A DNA stretch of 64,000 nt from Paulinella micropora (lineage: Eukaryota > Cercozoa > Imbricatea > Euglyphida > Paulinellidae), in contig WBZZ01004539.1 of assembly GCA_019918135.1 (NCBI GenBank), positions 86,001-150,000 of the forward strand, in the 5' to 3' direction. Below are positions 9,236 through 18,489 of the stretch, piece after piece. Under the pieces are notes generated by a model, which did not search any database, was not told where the DNA came from, and saw only the letters and a list, made by a program, of their open reading frames with translations. Position numbers and translations under genes: made by a program. The first letter of the stretch is position 1, and every line of letters starts with the position of its first letter.

Positions 9236-9724
9236 TTAAATGTTAGCTTCACGATATTGCTTTATTTTATCTTTGTTGGCTTCACGATACTGCTTTTTCT
9301 GTTGCCGTAATTTTTCTTTATTATCTTTATAATATTGCTTTCGTTGTTGCTGTATTGCTTCTTTGTTTGCTTTGTGATATTCTTTTGTTGTTCTATCGGG
9401 CATTATTTTATTACAACAATTAGCAGTATTGCGGATTGCTTCGCCTTCGTGGCGGGCTAATTGCTCCTTATTCTCACACGGACATTCACGGAGTAATTCA
9501 ATATAAGCATTACCCGATTGTAGAATTTCAAAAGAAGATACATAATTACATTTCCCGTCTGTCCATTGTTTAAAGTCGCTTCTGTGCTGTGTCATTCGTT
9601 GAGATAATGTCTGAGTAGTAGCCTCGATATAAATTTTTTCTGTATGTGGTGAGCGTAGTGTATATAATTTGGCATTCTTATAATCTATCGTAATGTTCTT
9701 AGGCTTTCGTGGTAATGTCTCCAT
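9236..9724 (-). CDS. GIY-YIG nuclease-like protein with altered YIG motif
   Basis: A 162-residue protein related to the one at 1723-2397 (KLYTLRSPHTEKIYIEATTQ aligned with KIYSLRSHQTDQIYIGSTIQ; then QRMTQH with the catalytic Arg; NYVSSFEIL; ECPCENKEQL). The glycine of the second motif (YIG) is replaced by Glu, and the following Ser by Ala, which may reduce activity. The C-terminal tail again has KQYREANKDKIKQ-type repeats. The frame ends at 9236, but repeat-coding sequence continues to about 9105 on the same strand in shifted frames, so the tail was once longer. Convergent with the recombinase gene. Confidence 0.7.
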   Translation of the reverse strand: METLPRKPKNITIDYKNAKLYTLRSPHTEKIYIEATTQTLSQRMTQHRSDFKQWTDGKCNYVSSFEILQSGNAYIELLRECPCENKEQLARHEGEAIRNTANCCNKIMPDRTTKEYHKANKEAIQQQRKQYYKDNKEKLRQQKKQYREANKDKIKQYREANI

Positions 9725-9892
9725 ATCGTTTTATATTGTTTTATATTGTTTTATATTGTTGGGTTTAAAAGGTTTTTTGTCCAAAGATTGTTGGACTGCG
9801 GGACGACGGGAGCAAAAAAGTAAAAAAATTGGTGGCGCCTGACGAATTTATGATGATTTTACTTTGTGGCCGTGGTGGCGGTTATTATTTCG

Positions 9893-10237
9893 TCAATAGT
9901 TGGCCGTATGTCGTCCATGTATGAATACAAGACAAACGTCATATTCGTCAAGCATTACTTTAGATTTTTCTGTTTTTGGTAGTTGTTGGAAGTTCTCTTT
10001 TATCTTAATTAATTGTGCGTATGTGTCTGGGTTTGTTGCTGTTAGATAATTTTTGATTTGAGAAATATTTTGCATTGTTTCTTCTGTGGTTGTTCGTGCG
10101 GTTATAAGGCTGTTTAAGCACTCGTTCAATGCCTTCAAAAATTTCAATGTGTCGTGGCGGGTGTGGGTGCGGGCGGTGTGTATTACTAAACCAATTTTAG
10201 ATTTAAGGACGGCATCACATACACTGCATTTTGACAT
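9893..10237 (-). CDS. C2H2 zinc-finger protein
   Basis: A 114-residue protein starting MSKCSVCDAVLKSK. One classical C2H2 finger is visible: CSVC, twelve residues, HTARTH. The remainder is helical with a leucine-rich stretch and no family I know. It ends one base before the next gene on the same strand (10239), so the two are probably co-transcribed. Likely a small DNA- or protein-binding factor of element B. Confidence 0.6.
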   Translation of the reverse strand: MSKCSVCDAVLKSKIGLVIHTARTHTRHDTLKFLKALNECLNSLITARTTTEETMQNISQIKNYLTATNPDTYAQLIKIKENFQQLPKTEKSKVMLDEYDVCLVFIHGRHTANY

Positions 10238-10238
10238 A

Positions 10239-10463
10239 TTATAATTCTATGATATATTTTTTCAAGCACGATTTACTGCAAAAATTATCTATCATATGAA
10301 GCAAGCCCGTATCATATATATAATAAATGTCTTCATCTACAAAAGCAAGAGCAAGCCCGCAGTTAATACAGAGGTCTGCGGTGCTATAAACGATATCACC
10401 ATATACAAAGTCTTTGATATGGATTTGTAAGTCCAACGGCAATTTAGCAACAATATCTGCCAT
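10239..10463 (-). CDS. Small F-box-like/zinc-binding protein, second copy
   Basis: A 74-residue protein with an N-terminal KLPLDLQIHIKDFVYG F-box-like segment, CINCG and CSKSC. It has the same plan as the gene at 3927-4202 of element A. It lies directly upstream of the C2H2 gene on the minus strand with an AT-rich leader. The recurrence beside the end of both elements supports a real viral gene. Interaction with a host ubiquitin ligase is only a family-based guess. Confidence 0.5.
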   Translation of the reverse strand: MADIVAKLPLDLQIHIKDFVYGDIVYSTADLCINCGLALAFVDEDIYYIYDTGLLHMIDNFCSKSCLKKYIIEL

Positions 10464-10499
10464 TTATAATATAATATTTTACTTACTTAAATAAAGGCA

Positions 10500-10652
10500 A
10501 TGACACCCGGATTAAAGCCGGCGGAGATTGCTTTCATCAAGTGGCTAAGACAACAGCCCGCGGGCGTTGATATCGTGGTTGTACCACCCGAGTATGTTGA
10601 AGTAGCCGAGCGGGTCGCCGAGTTGGTCAAGGCGGGTGCCGTTGTTATCTAG
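10500..10652 (+). CDS. Small hypothetical protein (50 aa)
   Basis: ATG at 10500 to TAG at 10650-10652, GC-rich compared with its surroundings. It begins MTPGLKPAEIAFIKWLRQQP and ends with a hydrophobic/charged helix ERVAELVKAGAVVI. No family recognised. It starts 36 bases from the divergent F-box-like gene, with an AT-rich shared leader, which supports a real gene. Confidence 0.4.
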   Translation: MTPGLKPAEIAFIKWLRQQPAGVDIVVVPPEYVEVAERVAELVKAGAVVI

Positions 10653-10879
10653 AGCGGGGCGGGTGGTTGCTTATTTATTCTTTTTTTATTCGTCATAAAC
10701 TTCGTCATATTTTTCATCATATTTTTCTATAACATCGTCCTTGCTTAATACTAAGGCTTATTTAATTATGATTACTCTTACTATTGATTATATATAATAT
10801 AATATAACATAATATCACTAACTATTGAAATAAAGGTATAAATAATATATAAGAAGGCTTACTATTAATAATTTACAAT

Positions 10880-11049
10880 ATGACGATATGACGATGTTCC
10901 GCAACATTTCTTTTATGTCTAAAAAAATCTTTTATGAAACACATGGTCTAACTTGTTAAGGATATTACCACAACTCTCCTACTATTTTTATAAAATATAT
11001 TTTTTATATACGGAGATTTTAGTTTGCGGAAGATCGTCATATCGTCATA
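10880..11049. repeat. Inverted repeat with TATGACGA iterons (left arm)
   Basis: TATGACGATATGACGAT followed by GTTCCGCAAC at 10880-10906, and its inverted counterpart GTTTGCGGAAGATCGTCATA... at 11022-11049, enclose about 115 AT-rich bases. Each side contains a tandem pair of the 8-mer ATGACGAT. The same structure is kept in the right arm (23680-23850). It lies just beyond the helicase stop codon. It could be an origin, a terminator or part of an element end. Confidence 0.5.
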
Positions 11050-11105
11050 GTTAAAATGAAGGCCTATTTCATTGATTTGACCGCTGTTAATATATCAAAT
11101 TTTGA

Positions 11106-12164
11106 TTATTCTGTCAAAATAAATCCCTTCATAGTCTTCCTAAAATCCGCTAATAATTTAAGCCGTTTGTTAAACGCCTTTTGAGTTTGACCCGCTAAAC
11201 ATCCATTATTTTTACCCCATCTAACAAAATCCTCAAATAACTCCATAGAAGAAGTTGAATAATTGCGTTTGCTTTCTTTATCCATATTCTTCCAATTGTC
11301 GGCATTGATAACCTCGCATCTAAACGACGCCCATGTCGCAACAACATCATTCTCGGTGGCATTAATGTATTTCTTAACTAAAGCCGGCTTTTCAATACCT
11401 CCATCACGGCATTGATAATATTTCACGCATCCCTCAATCATCCAACTAAATAGCACATCAATATAACGGCCTTCTTTATTATACTTATTAACGATATCAG
11501 CATCCGCTATTTCATAATTGTATTCCGCGGTATCATACCGCCCGCTATCTTTTTCTTCATTCAAAGCGGTTTTAGTAAGAAAGCGTGAATTAAATGGATT
11601 AAACACCAACCTATCTATGACGGCATTGTCTGTGCTATCAAATTTTGGTATGTGGTTCGTGTTAATCATCAATTTACACATCGGGGTTAATGTAGTAGTT
11701 TTACGGCCATAAACCTCTCGCACGCCTTCAATCGGGTCGTTGCTTGCTATCTTTTTAACCATATCACTATGTATTTTTTCGTCGTCTGTTATTTCTTGGA
11801 CACTGACACGCCTCTTGTTTTTCATCGGCATCAAATGACTTGTACGATTTCCCGCATTATCTTTCTTATGAGCCCGCACATCGCATACAACTACATTTTT
11901 ACCTATATAACCAAAGAATTCGCCTAATATGGTAGATAGCGCCGTCATTAACAATGACTTACCATTTTTACCATCGCCATGATTAATATCAATATCGCGA
12001 TTAATCCGCCCGCTAAGGTATGAGCCTAATTTAATCTGGCAGTAATCAATATACTCCTTATTTCTCATAAATATCGGTTCCACAAATTTTGCTAGACCAC
12101 GTCTATCGTCATCAGTTCTCTTATCGGCGGTTATGAATTCAACAGGACACTCCAGGCTAAACAT
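11106..12164 (-). pseudogene. SF3 helicase module of TV-Pol/helicase gene, left arm, cut off by inversion
   Basis: An open frame of 352 codons encoding the C-terminal SF3 (D5-like) helicase: Walker A GDGKNGKS, Walker B region RRVSVQEITDD, the sensor segment KLMINTNHIPKFDSTDNAVIDRLVF with the conserved Asn and the Arg finger, and a C-terminal helical domain. In the right arm this part continues upstream into the polymerase module, but here the upstream DNA (12170-13836) is inverted, so the gene is separated from its own 5' part. The helicase Arg finger is present here but changed to Gly in the right arm. Confidence 0.8.
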
Positions 12165-12169
12165 ATCTT

Positions 12170-13836
12170 CCTTTGAAAAAGAGGCAAGAGAGATGGAAGT
12201 CGCAGAAAGTCAAGAACTGCGACTTTACGAACTGGCAACTCTATCAGCACAAGAAGCAGAACGTGCGAGACTTTTGACTATTGAGGCAGTCATTGAAAAT
12301 CCTTTATCTTACAAGCTAAATATACCTGCTTATGTGTTGGCCGAGGCAAAAATCCCAGTCCAAGCGCGCAAGACTACGGACTGGAAACTATCTGCTACAA
12401 TGATTGCGATTTTACAAAGTTGCAATTGTATCAAGCACAGCGAAAAGCACTAATTCAACAGCCCGAGACCAAGAAAGATGCTATTATGCTCACGGAAATA
12501 TGCGACCTGAATAAGTTGAAGTATATAGTTAATAATCCTGATAAATTCAAGCACCTGATAAGAGCTGAATGCTTTGAAGACAAAACATACGACCCGTTTG
12601 GACTTGCTAGAAGTTATGCGGATGCATATAATATCATTAGCAAGCAGATTGTGGTATCATACCGACAAAGAAACGGCCTTGGCCGATATTTTGCTAATAA
12701 AGGTTTAAGCCTTCAAGGTTTGGCACGCGAAATACGGCACACGATAGCCCGTGGTGATTATGTTGATATTGATATGGTTAATGCACACCCTGTCATATTT
12801 GCATTTATCTGTAGTAAGCACGGCTTGCCGACACCTGTATTGAATGCTTATGTGCGTGATAGAGACATTATCATTAGCAGTCGGGACTGGACAAAGAGAC
12901 TATTAAAAAATGAGTTCTTAGTCTGACTAATGGCGGGCGTCATGACTTCAATGAGGTCGTAGCAATACAAAAGTGAACCCTGAGACTAAGGAGTTTATTA
13001 TCAAATTCAAAGCCGAATTAACTGATATACATAAGAAATTAGCCAACTTACCTGAATATGCAGAGTTATTTGAACAACGGCGCGACATTAGAAAGAAAGC
13101 GGGCAAAGGCTACAACCATGAGGCAGGTCTTGTCAATGCTTTGATGTGCGACATGGAAAACGATATTTTAATGGTTATTTACGAGACACTAGACAAGCCC
13201 GAGAAATGTGTGTTATGCTTTGACGGGCTAATGATACCGCGTAATCATGAGGCTGATTTGGTAAAATGTGAGAAAGCAGTGGCCAATGCTTTGGGTATTA
13301 ATATTAAATTAGTTATCAAGCCGATGAACGAAGGTTTTGATAAAGCACTATTTCAAGCAATGAGTCCAAATAAAAAAGAAGATGTAGCAAAAAAGATGAT
13401 TGGTATGATATTAGATGACAATGTGAATGATAGCAACATTGCCGACTGCTTCCATATGCTTATGGGCGACGATATCATTACGGTTAACGAAGCGGGAGAC
13501 GGCTATATCTGGGATGAAACTATTGTATATGGAAGCCTTCCAGCTCAAGTGCGTTAATGTTGAAAGATGTAGTAGAAAACGTGCTTGAACATTTTAGAGA
13601 GAAACAACATAAAGCCGAGGGCGATCAAAATAAATTCTATGTATTGCAAGTTAAGAATACTATTGACATTAGAAACAGAATTCAAAGTGCTAGAGGTGCC
13701 CGCGATTGTTGGACTTTTGCCAAGGACTTTTTTCTTAATGAAAACTTTGAAAATGCACTCAATAGAAATCCTTTTGCCAATAAAGCATAAGCTCGTGATT
13801 GATTTGCGAACTCGTGCTACACGTGCGAGGACTAAG
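12170..13836 (+). pseudogene. Inverted TV-Pol-like polymerase module (left arm)
   Basis: Reads on the plus strand, opposite to the helicase part beside it. Frames at 12133-12453, 12420-12926, 12973-13557 and 13557-13790 carry, in order, a CDF-x-x-LQLYQ-type repeat region, GDYVDIDMVNAHP (motif A like), and CVLCFDGLMIPR (motif C like) of TV-Pol, a polymerase family related to family A. Compared with the right arm the region near 12880-12920 has small changes that abolish the motif-B frame. The left end joins inverted helicase sequence at about 12170 and the right end joins the gene's 5' part at about 13836. The block is therefore a precise flip, not a separate gene. Confidence 0.75.
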
Positions 13837-14230
13837 CACCAGTTGTAGCCGTAGTAAGCACATAATCAGGGATTTTCAAAGAATAAGTCAAAGGTGCTTC
13901 AGTAACCGCCACCACATCGGCTACCACATCGGCCACCACATCGGCCACCACATCGGCCACCACATCGGCCACCACATCGGCCACCGGCTCGGCCTTGTCC
14001 GCAGGTTTCATTTGTTTAAGTTCTGCATCAATCAAAGCACTCATGGCTTTGGCGTCTTCAATCGCTTGCTTCTTGATTTTGTCGGCAGTGCTCATTTCTT
14101 CAACACTCTTAATCTTATATTTATCGTTACTCATATCTTTAACATATAATTCACTTAACCTTAACAGCCTTGAAGGCTCGGGCATGACAACTTTGACATT
14201 GTTGGCGCATTGAATACCAGTTTTCAACAT
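13837..14230 (-). pseudogene. 5' part of the TV-Pol/helicase gene (left arm)
   Basis: Encodes the N-terminal 130 codons, identical in plan to 20308-20700 of the right arm. A 12-bp unit (GCCGATGTGGTG on the coding strand) is repeated about six times, giving a Val-Ala-Asp-Val-Val repeat. The likely true start is the ATG within the promoter-like motif at about 14132, giving MSNDKYKIKS, not the upstream in-frame ATG at 14230. It is cut by the inversion at 13836. Confidence 0.6.
14130..14168 (-). promoter_or_regulatory. Conserved 38-bp motif (copy in left arm, helicase gene)
   Basis: On the minus strand it reads GTTAAGGTTAAGTGAATTAT followed by ATGTTAAAGATATGAG. The same motif occurs at 15740-15778, 16283-16322, 19461-19498 and 20371-20408, each near the 5' end of a gene. 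The final ATG inside GATATGAG may be the start codon of the polymerase/helicase gene. Confidence 0.5.
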
Positions 14231-14304
14231 CGTGATATATTATAAGAAAAATAAAAAATAATAATTAAATATTTATTTTAGAAATATTTTATATATATTA
14301 TATA

Positions 14305-14727
14305 ATGGAAGAAAAAAAGAAAACAGGACGTGGTCGGCCATTAGGCTCAGCCACAGCACCAACAACAAGGCCGGAGGGTCATGCCATCAAACACGAGACA
14401 TACACGGAGTATGTGTATTATGTCCCGCGGGTTGATAGAGACGGGATAACCCGCTATCATCACACAAGGAAAATCATTTATAACATACCACAGGCAGACA
14501 TTGATAAGAAAATGAAAAAGAAGGATAAAGAAACCATCAAACATATTTCAAAAAAGGAAATCATACCCGCATTGGTTAATAATTACACTCTTGACGAGCT
14601 CAACAAGATAAAGCCATTATTGGAAAATAAAAGCATTTTGCAGTTCGTTAATACGTCAAAAAACATAATTTCGTCTTTTTTTGATACACCCGCCGGTTCA
14701 TTAGCAATTAGTCAAGGCATAATATAA
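14305..14727 (+). CDS. AT-hook-like hypothetical protein (left arm copy)
   Basis: An intact 140-residue frame, MEEKKKTGRGRPLGS. The GRGRP core is an AT-hook-type DNA-binding motif. The middle contains EYVYYVPRVDRDGITRYHHTRKI and the C-terminus is a helical segment. No family recognised. It is divergent from the polymerase gene across an AT-rich region of about 75 bp and convergent with, and overlapping by 27 bases, the gene at 14701. It is conserved without a break in both arms, so it may be under selection or very recently duplicated. Confidence 0.55.
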   Translation: MEEKKKTGRGRPLGSATAPTTRPEGHAIKHETYTEYVYYVPRVDRDGITRYHHTRKIIYNIPQADIDKKMKKKDKETIKHISKKEIIPALVNNYTLDELNKIKPLLENKSILQFVNTSKNIISSFFDTPAGSLAISQGII

Positions 14728-15019
14728 GCCGTTGCATGTCTCGCTGTAATATTCGGGGTCGTCCGTCTTTTTAATAGCCATTAACACCTCGCACATGTTT
14801 TCAAAATGTGGCAATTGTGGCATTCTCATTTCAATAAGCGGCATAACCATTAATTTGTCTCTAATCCGCACACCATTGTCGCCGTGCATCAGTTTAATGT
14901 CGCATTCAACAGCCTTGAAGTTCGCCCGCGTCCATTTCTTGCGGGTTCCAATGAATTCGCAGATTAATTTAACCACGGGCCTCGGGCAGTTTGCTTTCTC
15001 GCATCAGATAGACATACGC
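14701..15019 (-). pseudogene. Hypothetical protein with shared frameshift (left arm copy)
   Basis: The body is an open frame from 14976 (VVKLICEFIGTRKKWTRANF) to 14701, about 91 residues. A start codon with promoter motif lies further upstream at 15019 (MAYVYLMRESKLPEA), in another frame. The two arms share this frameshift, so it predates the duplication, or translation starts at the GTG at 14976. Unknown family. Confidence 0.4.
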
Positions 15020-15048
15020 CATCTTATATAAGGGGGTATCACATAACC

Positions 15049-15719
15049 TTAACCGCCAGGGCAAAGAAAAAAATTAAAATTGTTCGCGGGTTGGTCGCGG
15101 GTTGTGAGCTGTTGTTGCTTAATGTTGTTGCTTGTTTCCGGTTGCTTAATGTTGTTGCTTGTTTCCGGTTGCCTAACGTTGTTGCTTGTTGTTGTTGCTT
15201 GTTGCCGGTTGCTTGTTTTCTTCAAATTCAACATTTTTTGTTTATATTTAATTGATAATAACATGGCATTCTCCAACATATTCAATATAGTGCTTAAATC
15301 GTCATATTCGTTTGCCGTTTTCCTTTGTCGTTGTTTGCCTATTTTAAATGTTTTAACATCTGGCCTATATGATAATAAATGAGTATTACTAAAAGCCATC
15401 CGTTCGTAATCATAATCACCCCTACATGAATTATATAATTCTTCATCTTTCGTCGTATAACCTACATTATAATATGTTTTCTTGTTGAATTCGGACACTC
15501 TAATTTCATGCCATACTATTTCATATATTGGTGGTTTTGGTTGTTTATATACGACACATTTAACTAACTCATCACATAACATTTCTAACCCATAATTGCC
15601 GTTTATAATGTTTAAAAGTTTTTCGTCGTTAAAATATTGCGGGTTTGATAGTAATTCATCAGCTCCTATCAATGACTTATAAAATTTTTTAATGTTGTCT
15701 TCCGTTTAGCCTTTGACAT
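15049..15719 (-). pseudogene. Hypothetical protein, Gln/Asn-rich C-terminus, frameshift near start
   Basis: The main frame (15049-15672) gives about 200 residues with FNDEKLLNIINGNYGLEML, PPIYEIVWHEIRVSEFNKKTYYNVGY and a tail of NNIKQPETS-type repeats. The likely start is the ATG at 15719 (MSKAKRKTTLK), 20 bases downstream of the conserved promoter motif. A run of A residues near 15685 separates the two frames, so one indel breaks it. The last 60 bases lie inside the left arm of the inverted duplication. Family not recognised. Confidence 0.5.
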
Positions 15720-15739
15720 CCCCTATATATATGGCCTGT

Positions 15740-15778
15740 CTCATATCCTTAACATATAATTCACATATCTTTAACCGC
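15740..15778 (-). promoter_or_regulatory. Conserved 38-bp promoter-like motif
   Basis: Minus strand GGTTAAAGATATGTGAATTA then TATGTTAAGGATATGAGA, followed by a TATATATAGGGG stretch and the ATG at 15719. Same motif and spacing class as at 16283-16322. Confidence 0.6.
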
Positions 15779-15833
15779 TTTAACATATAAGGAAAAATTA
15801 AATTGTTGTTTTGTTGTGGTTTTTTTATACGAT

Positions 15834-16265
15834 TTACATGGCTACAGGGTCTATCTCTTGACGTTTCAAATAGACGGACAAAACATCCACGTTTTTATTA
15901 GTATTATCATAAATAGTGCAACCCCAATGGAAGGATACCATTAACCGCAAAAGGTTTTTTATATTTCCTAAGCACATATGTTTTAACCTTATGGGGTTTG
16001 AGGTCGCATTTTTGCTTATTTTTTTGATTTCCTTTTTTATGAAATGTTTTAATTCGTTGATATCACGGCAATAAAATCGGTCTCCCACAGGCCACGTAAT
16101 TCCGCTTGTCGCACTCGTTACATCATACGCAAGGAATAAAGGAATATAATAATTTCGTTCAAGAGGCTCTAAATCTTCATACATTTTGCCCGCAATACAA
16201 TAATCAACAACAACATCATGGACATTAAAGCAGTGTAATTTATCGGAGAATATAATGTCAGGCAT
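15834..16265 (-). CDS. Hypothetical protein (143 aa)
   Basis: An intact frame starting MPDIIFSDKLHCFNVHDVV, directly behind a promoter-like motif (16283-16322) with TATATAGGGG between. It includes VGDRFYCRDINELKHFIKKEI and a C-terminal RLMVSFHWGCTIYDN segment. I recognise no family. It is in the single-copy core of element B and its frame is undamaged, unlike its neighbours. Confidence 0.55.
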   Translation of the reverse strand: MPDIIFSDKLHCFNVHDVVVDYCIAGKMYEDLEPLERNYYIPLFLAYDVTSATSGITWPVGDRFYCRDINELKHFIKKEIKKISKNATSNPIRLKHMCLGNIKNLLRLMVSFHWGCTIYDNTNKNVDVLSVYLKRQEIDPVAM

Positions 16266-16282
16266 CCCCTATATACACCCCG

Positions 16283-16322
16283 TCTCGTATCTTTAACATA
16301 TAATTCACATTACCTTAACCGC
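16283..16322 (-). promoter_or_regulatory. Conserved 38-bp promoter-like motif
   Basis: Minus strand GGTTAAGGTAATGTGAATTA then TATGTTAAAGATACGAGACG, 18 bases upstream of the ATG at 16265. Confidence 0.6.
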
Positions 16323-16361
16323 CTTGATATATAAAAAAGAAAATATAAATCAATATAATAT

Positions 16362-16550
16362 ATGTCATCGTGTGTTTATTGTCGGCGCTCAAACATTCAT
16401 ATGGTCGCTGATAATGTCGGCTTCTGCTGTCTCAAATGTCTCATATCGTATCTAATAAGGACAAACCCGCCCAACATTTCACCCTCTATTACAAACGAAT
16501 TATTAGACAACATCAACCCGCACATGCTTCTGCTTCCAGTTCGTTCATAA
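16362..16550 (+). CDS. Small Cys-rich protein (62 aa)
   Basis: MSSCVYCRRSN with CVYC, and later CCLKC, a possible single zinc site. It has an AT-rich leader and diverges from the motif at 16283-16322. Its 3' end overlaps the decayed nuclease gene on the other strand. No family recognised. Confidence 0.4.
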   Translation: MSSCVYCRRSNIHMVADNVGFCCLKCLISYLIRTNPPNISPSITNELLDNINPHMLLLPVRS

Positions 16551-17062
16551 TAATATTAACCTCATTCAGAGCCCATGTTATATATTCATGATCGCGGGCA
16601 ATATAATATATGTCAATATCGCCGTTTAATACCTCACAAAATAAACACAAGTTTAACCCTGTGAGATACATATATATTTGAAGTTGTGTATGTTCCCACA
16701 ATTTCACACCATGAGTTTTATTACCTCTAATTTTAATCTCCAACAATGTTTTAAATTCATCAAAATCAACAATACATCAATTTTAACATATAATAATACT
16801 ATCAATTTTTTTAGATACTCCAACACAATTACCTCGTTATTAATTCCATTTTTGAGTTCGTCCCCGTAATGAGCCAATTTAACATAACCATTAAAATTAA
16901 TTTTATGAGCTAATGGTTCATTCGGCGGTTTCTGTTTTTTTCTTTCTCTGAAATGCTTTATCCGTGGAAATCTCCCGCTTAAACAAACTTTTTCATATAA
17001 TCTTGTTCATGCAGATTTAATAGCAAGATTTTTGAGACTTCGGCAACAAATACAACTTTCAT
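16513..17062 (-). pseudogene. YqaJ/lambda-exonuclease-like PD-(D/E)XK nuclease, decayed
   Basis: The C-terminal open frame (16513-16746) reads LEIKIRGNKTHGVKLWEHTQLQIYMYLTGLN, and the codons just upstream give VDFDEFKT. Together these form the D...ExK core plus the Q-x-x-x-M motif of YqaJ-type viral recombinases (5'-3' exonucleases paired with annealing). An upstream ATG at 17062 (MKVVFVAEVSKILLLN) begins a stretch with several frameshifts. Such nucleases are frequent in PLVs and virophages. Clearly inactive as read. Confidence 0.55.
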
Positions 17063-17072
17063 GAGTTATATA

Positions 17073-17890
17073 TTATGTATTCATTAAACCATCGGCAAAT
17101 TCATTAATATCTGCTATGGGCTCACATATTTCAGGGTGCGCAATTTGTATGCGGTCATATTTCCATTTCACATATTTGTCAATCAGTTCATATTTGTCAA
17201 ATCTGTCTTTTAATGAAATATTTAATGATAACCCTTGGCGGTTCATAAAGTCTTTAATTCTTTCATACTTCAATAAAACATTATCATGCAATATCTCTGT
17301 CTGTCGCTTGCGATGTCATCGGTAGTCTCGCCTGTATTGCTTTCAATATCCTTAGCGGGCTCAATTGCCTTGACGGGTTCAATATCATCGCCTTCAATAT
17401 CTGCCTGTGCTAATATGTAAATTAGCAGTTTGTTGTCCCGTTTGAGTTGTTTGTTTGTTTGCTTATAATGTGCTTCTTTGTCTCTTGCTTTCATCAAAGC
17501 CTCGCTTAATATATCATTCTCTCCCTTAGTGTCGGCAATTAGTCGGTGTAAGTCCTTTGTTTTGTTGATAATTCGTTCAACTAGCTTGTCCCGCTTATAA
17601 ACAACTTTTTTGTTTTCCATGTTGTTTTTATGGGTCATTTTGAATGATATCTCCAATAACATCATTCTTAATAATAACCCGCATTTTGTCCCTTGTCGTA
17701 TCGTATCCGTTGCGGGCAGTCGTCTTGCTACTACCTCACAGCCATTGACGTCGTCATGATAAAGGTCAATGTCGTCTTCGTTAATTATGTATTTGTTATA
17801 CGCCCGCAAACGTATCTTATCATACAAAGCAGGGTCATTGTAAATACAGCCGGTTTTGCTTCCACAATCGCACATGTTGTTGTTTCTCAA
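17073..17890 (-). pseudogene. Coiled-coil hypothetical protein with one frameshift
   Basis: Frame 17270-17890 begins with a Cys motif (MCDCGSKTGC), then a basic stretch and a long coiled coil (DKLVERIINKTKDLHRLIAD, then RDKEAHYKQTNKQLKRDNKL). Near 17290 one shift leads into the frame 17073-17291 (NRQGLSLNISLKDRFDKYELIDKY). The combined product would be about 270 residues. No known family; it may be a structural or replication-associated protein. An AT-rich leader precedes the start. Confidence 0.45.
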
Positions 17891-17981
17891 TTAATTGAAA
17901 ATAACTGCTTATATACTATATAAAATATAATATCACATATCTTTAAATATGTTAAGGATATGAAACTTTATATATAAAGCA

Positions 17982-18345
17982 ATGGAATTGATAAAGTCTG
18001 TGTATGCTAACCACAGCAAACCAGTCAGCAATTATTGGACGTAATGGCAGGCGGGTCAAATCGTGTGCGGATTGTAGAAAATCAAAACGTAATTTTGTTG
18101 ATAGAAGGCTATCAGAGCAAGCACAAGAAGGAATGAAAACATGTATTCAATGCAGGAAGATACCAAAAGATGAATTTAAAAAAGATAACAAAGAGACAAA
18201 AATGTGTGTGTCGTGTCACTCATATGTAAAATCATGGCGGGACAAAACAAACCACTATGAAAAACAAAAGGAATACAACCGCCATTATAACCGCGAATAT
18301 ATGAAATCTTACAGGCGGAAATTAAAGCATGAAACAACGGAATAA
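17982..18345 (+). CDS. Zinc-binding protein with three CxxC motifs
   Basis: The open frame from 18004 gives 113 residues with CADC, CIQC and CVSC pairs, followed by a basic Tyr/Lys/Asn-rich tail (HYNREYMKSYRRKLKHE) like those of the GIY-YIG proteins. A TATATAAAGCAATGG start at 17982, behind a partial promoter motif (17946-17964), lies in a different frame, so the true start may be at 17982 with a frameshift. This resembles small 'recombination endonuclease VII-like' Cys-rich proteins but lacks enough motif to say so. Confidence 0.45.
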
Positions 18346-18489
18346 ATATATGGTAGTTATTCAATCAATGAAGGCGATGATTTTTTTTCCCATAAGGTTC
18401 ATGACAAGGGCAATAACGGCGCAAGAATCAACAACTCAATCATATATTAAAAGATAATAAAAAAGTTTATGAAAGATAATTATATATAA

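Larger units (their letters stand above)
10829..15112. repeat. Left arm of a large inverted duplication
   Basis: This segment is repeated in inverted orientation at 19403-23905 with high identity. It contains the helicase end, the AT-hook gene and the 14.7-kb gene. Differences between arms: bases 12170-13836 are flipped here relative to the right arm; about 190 bases present at 23436-23622 are missing here; a 22-bp piece of a promoter motif is missing near 15040; and scattered single-base changes are present. Confidence 0.85.
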
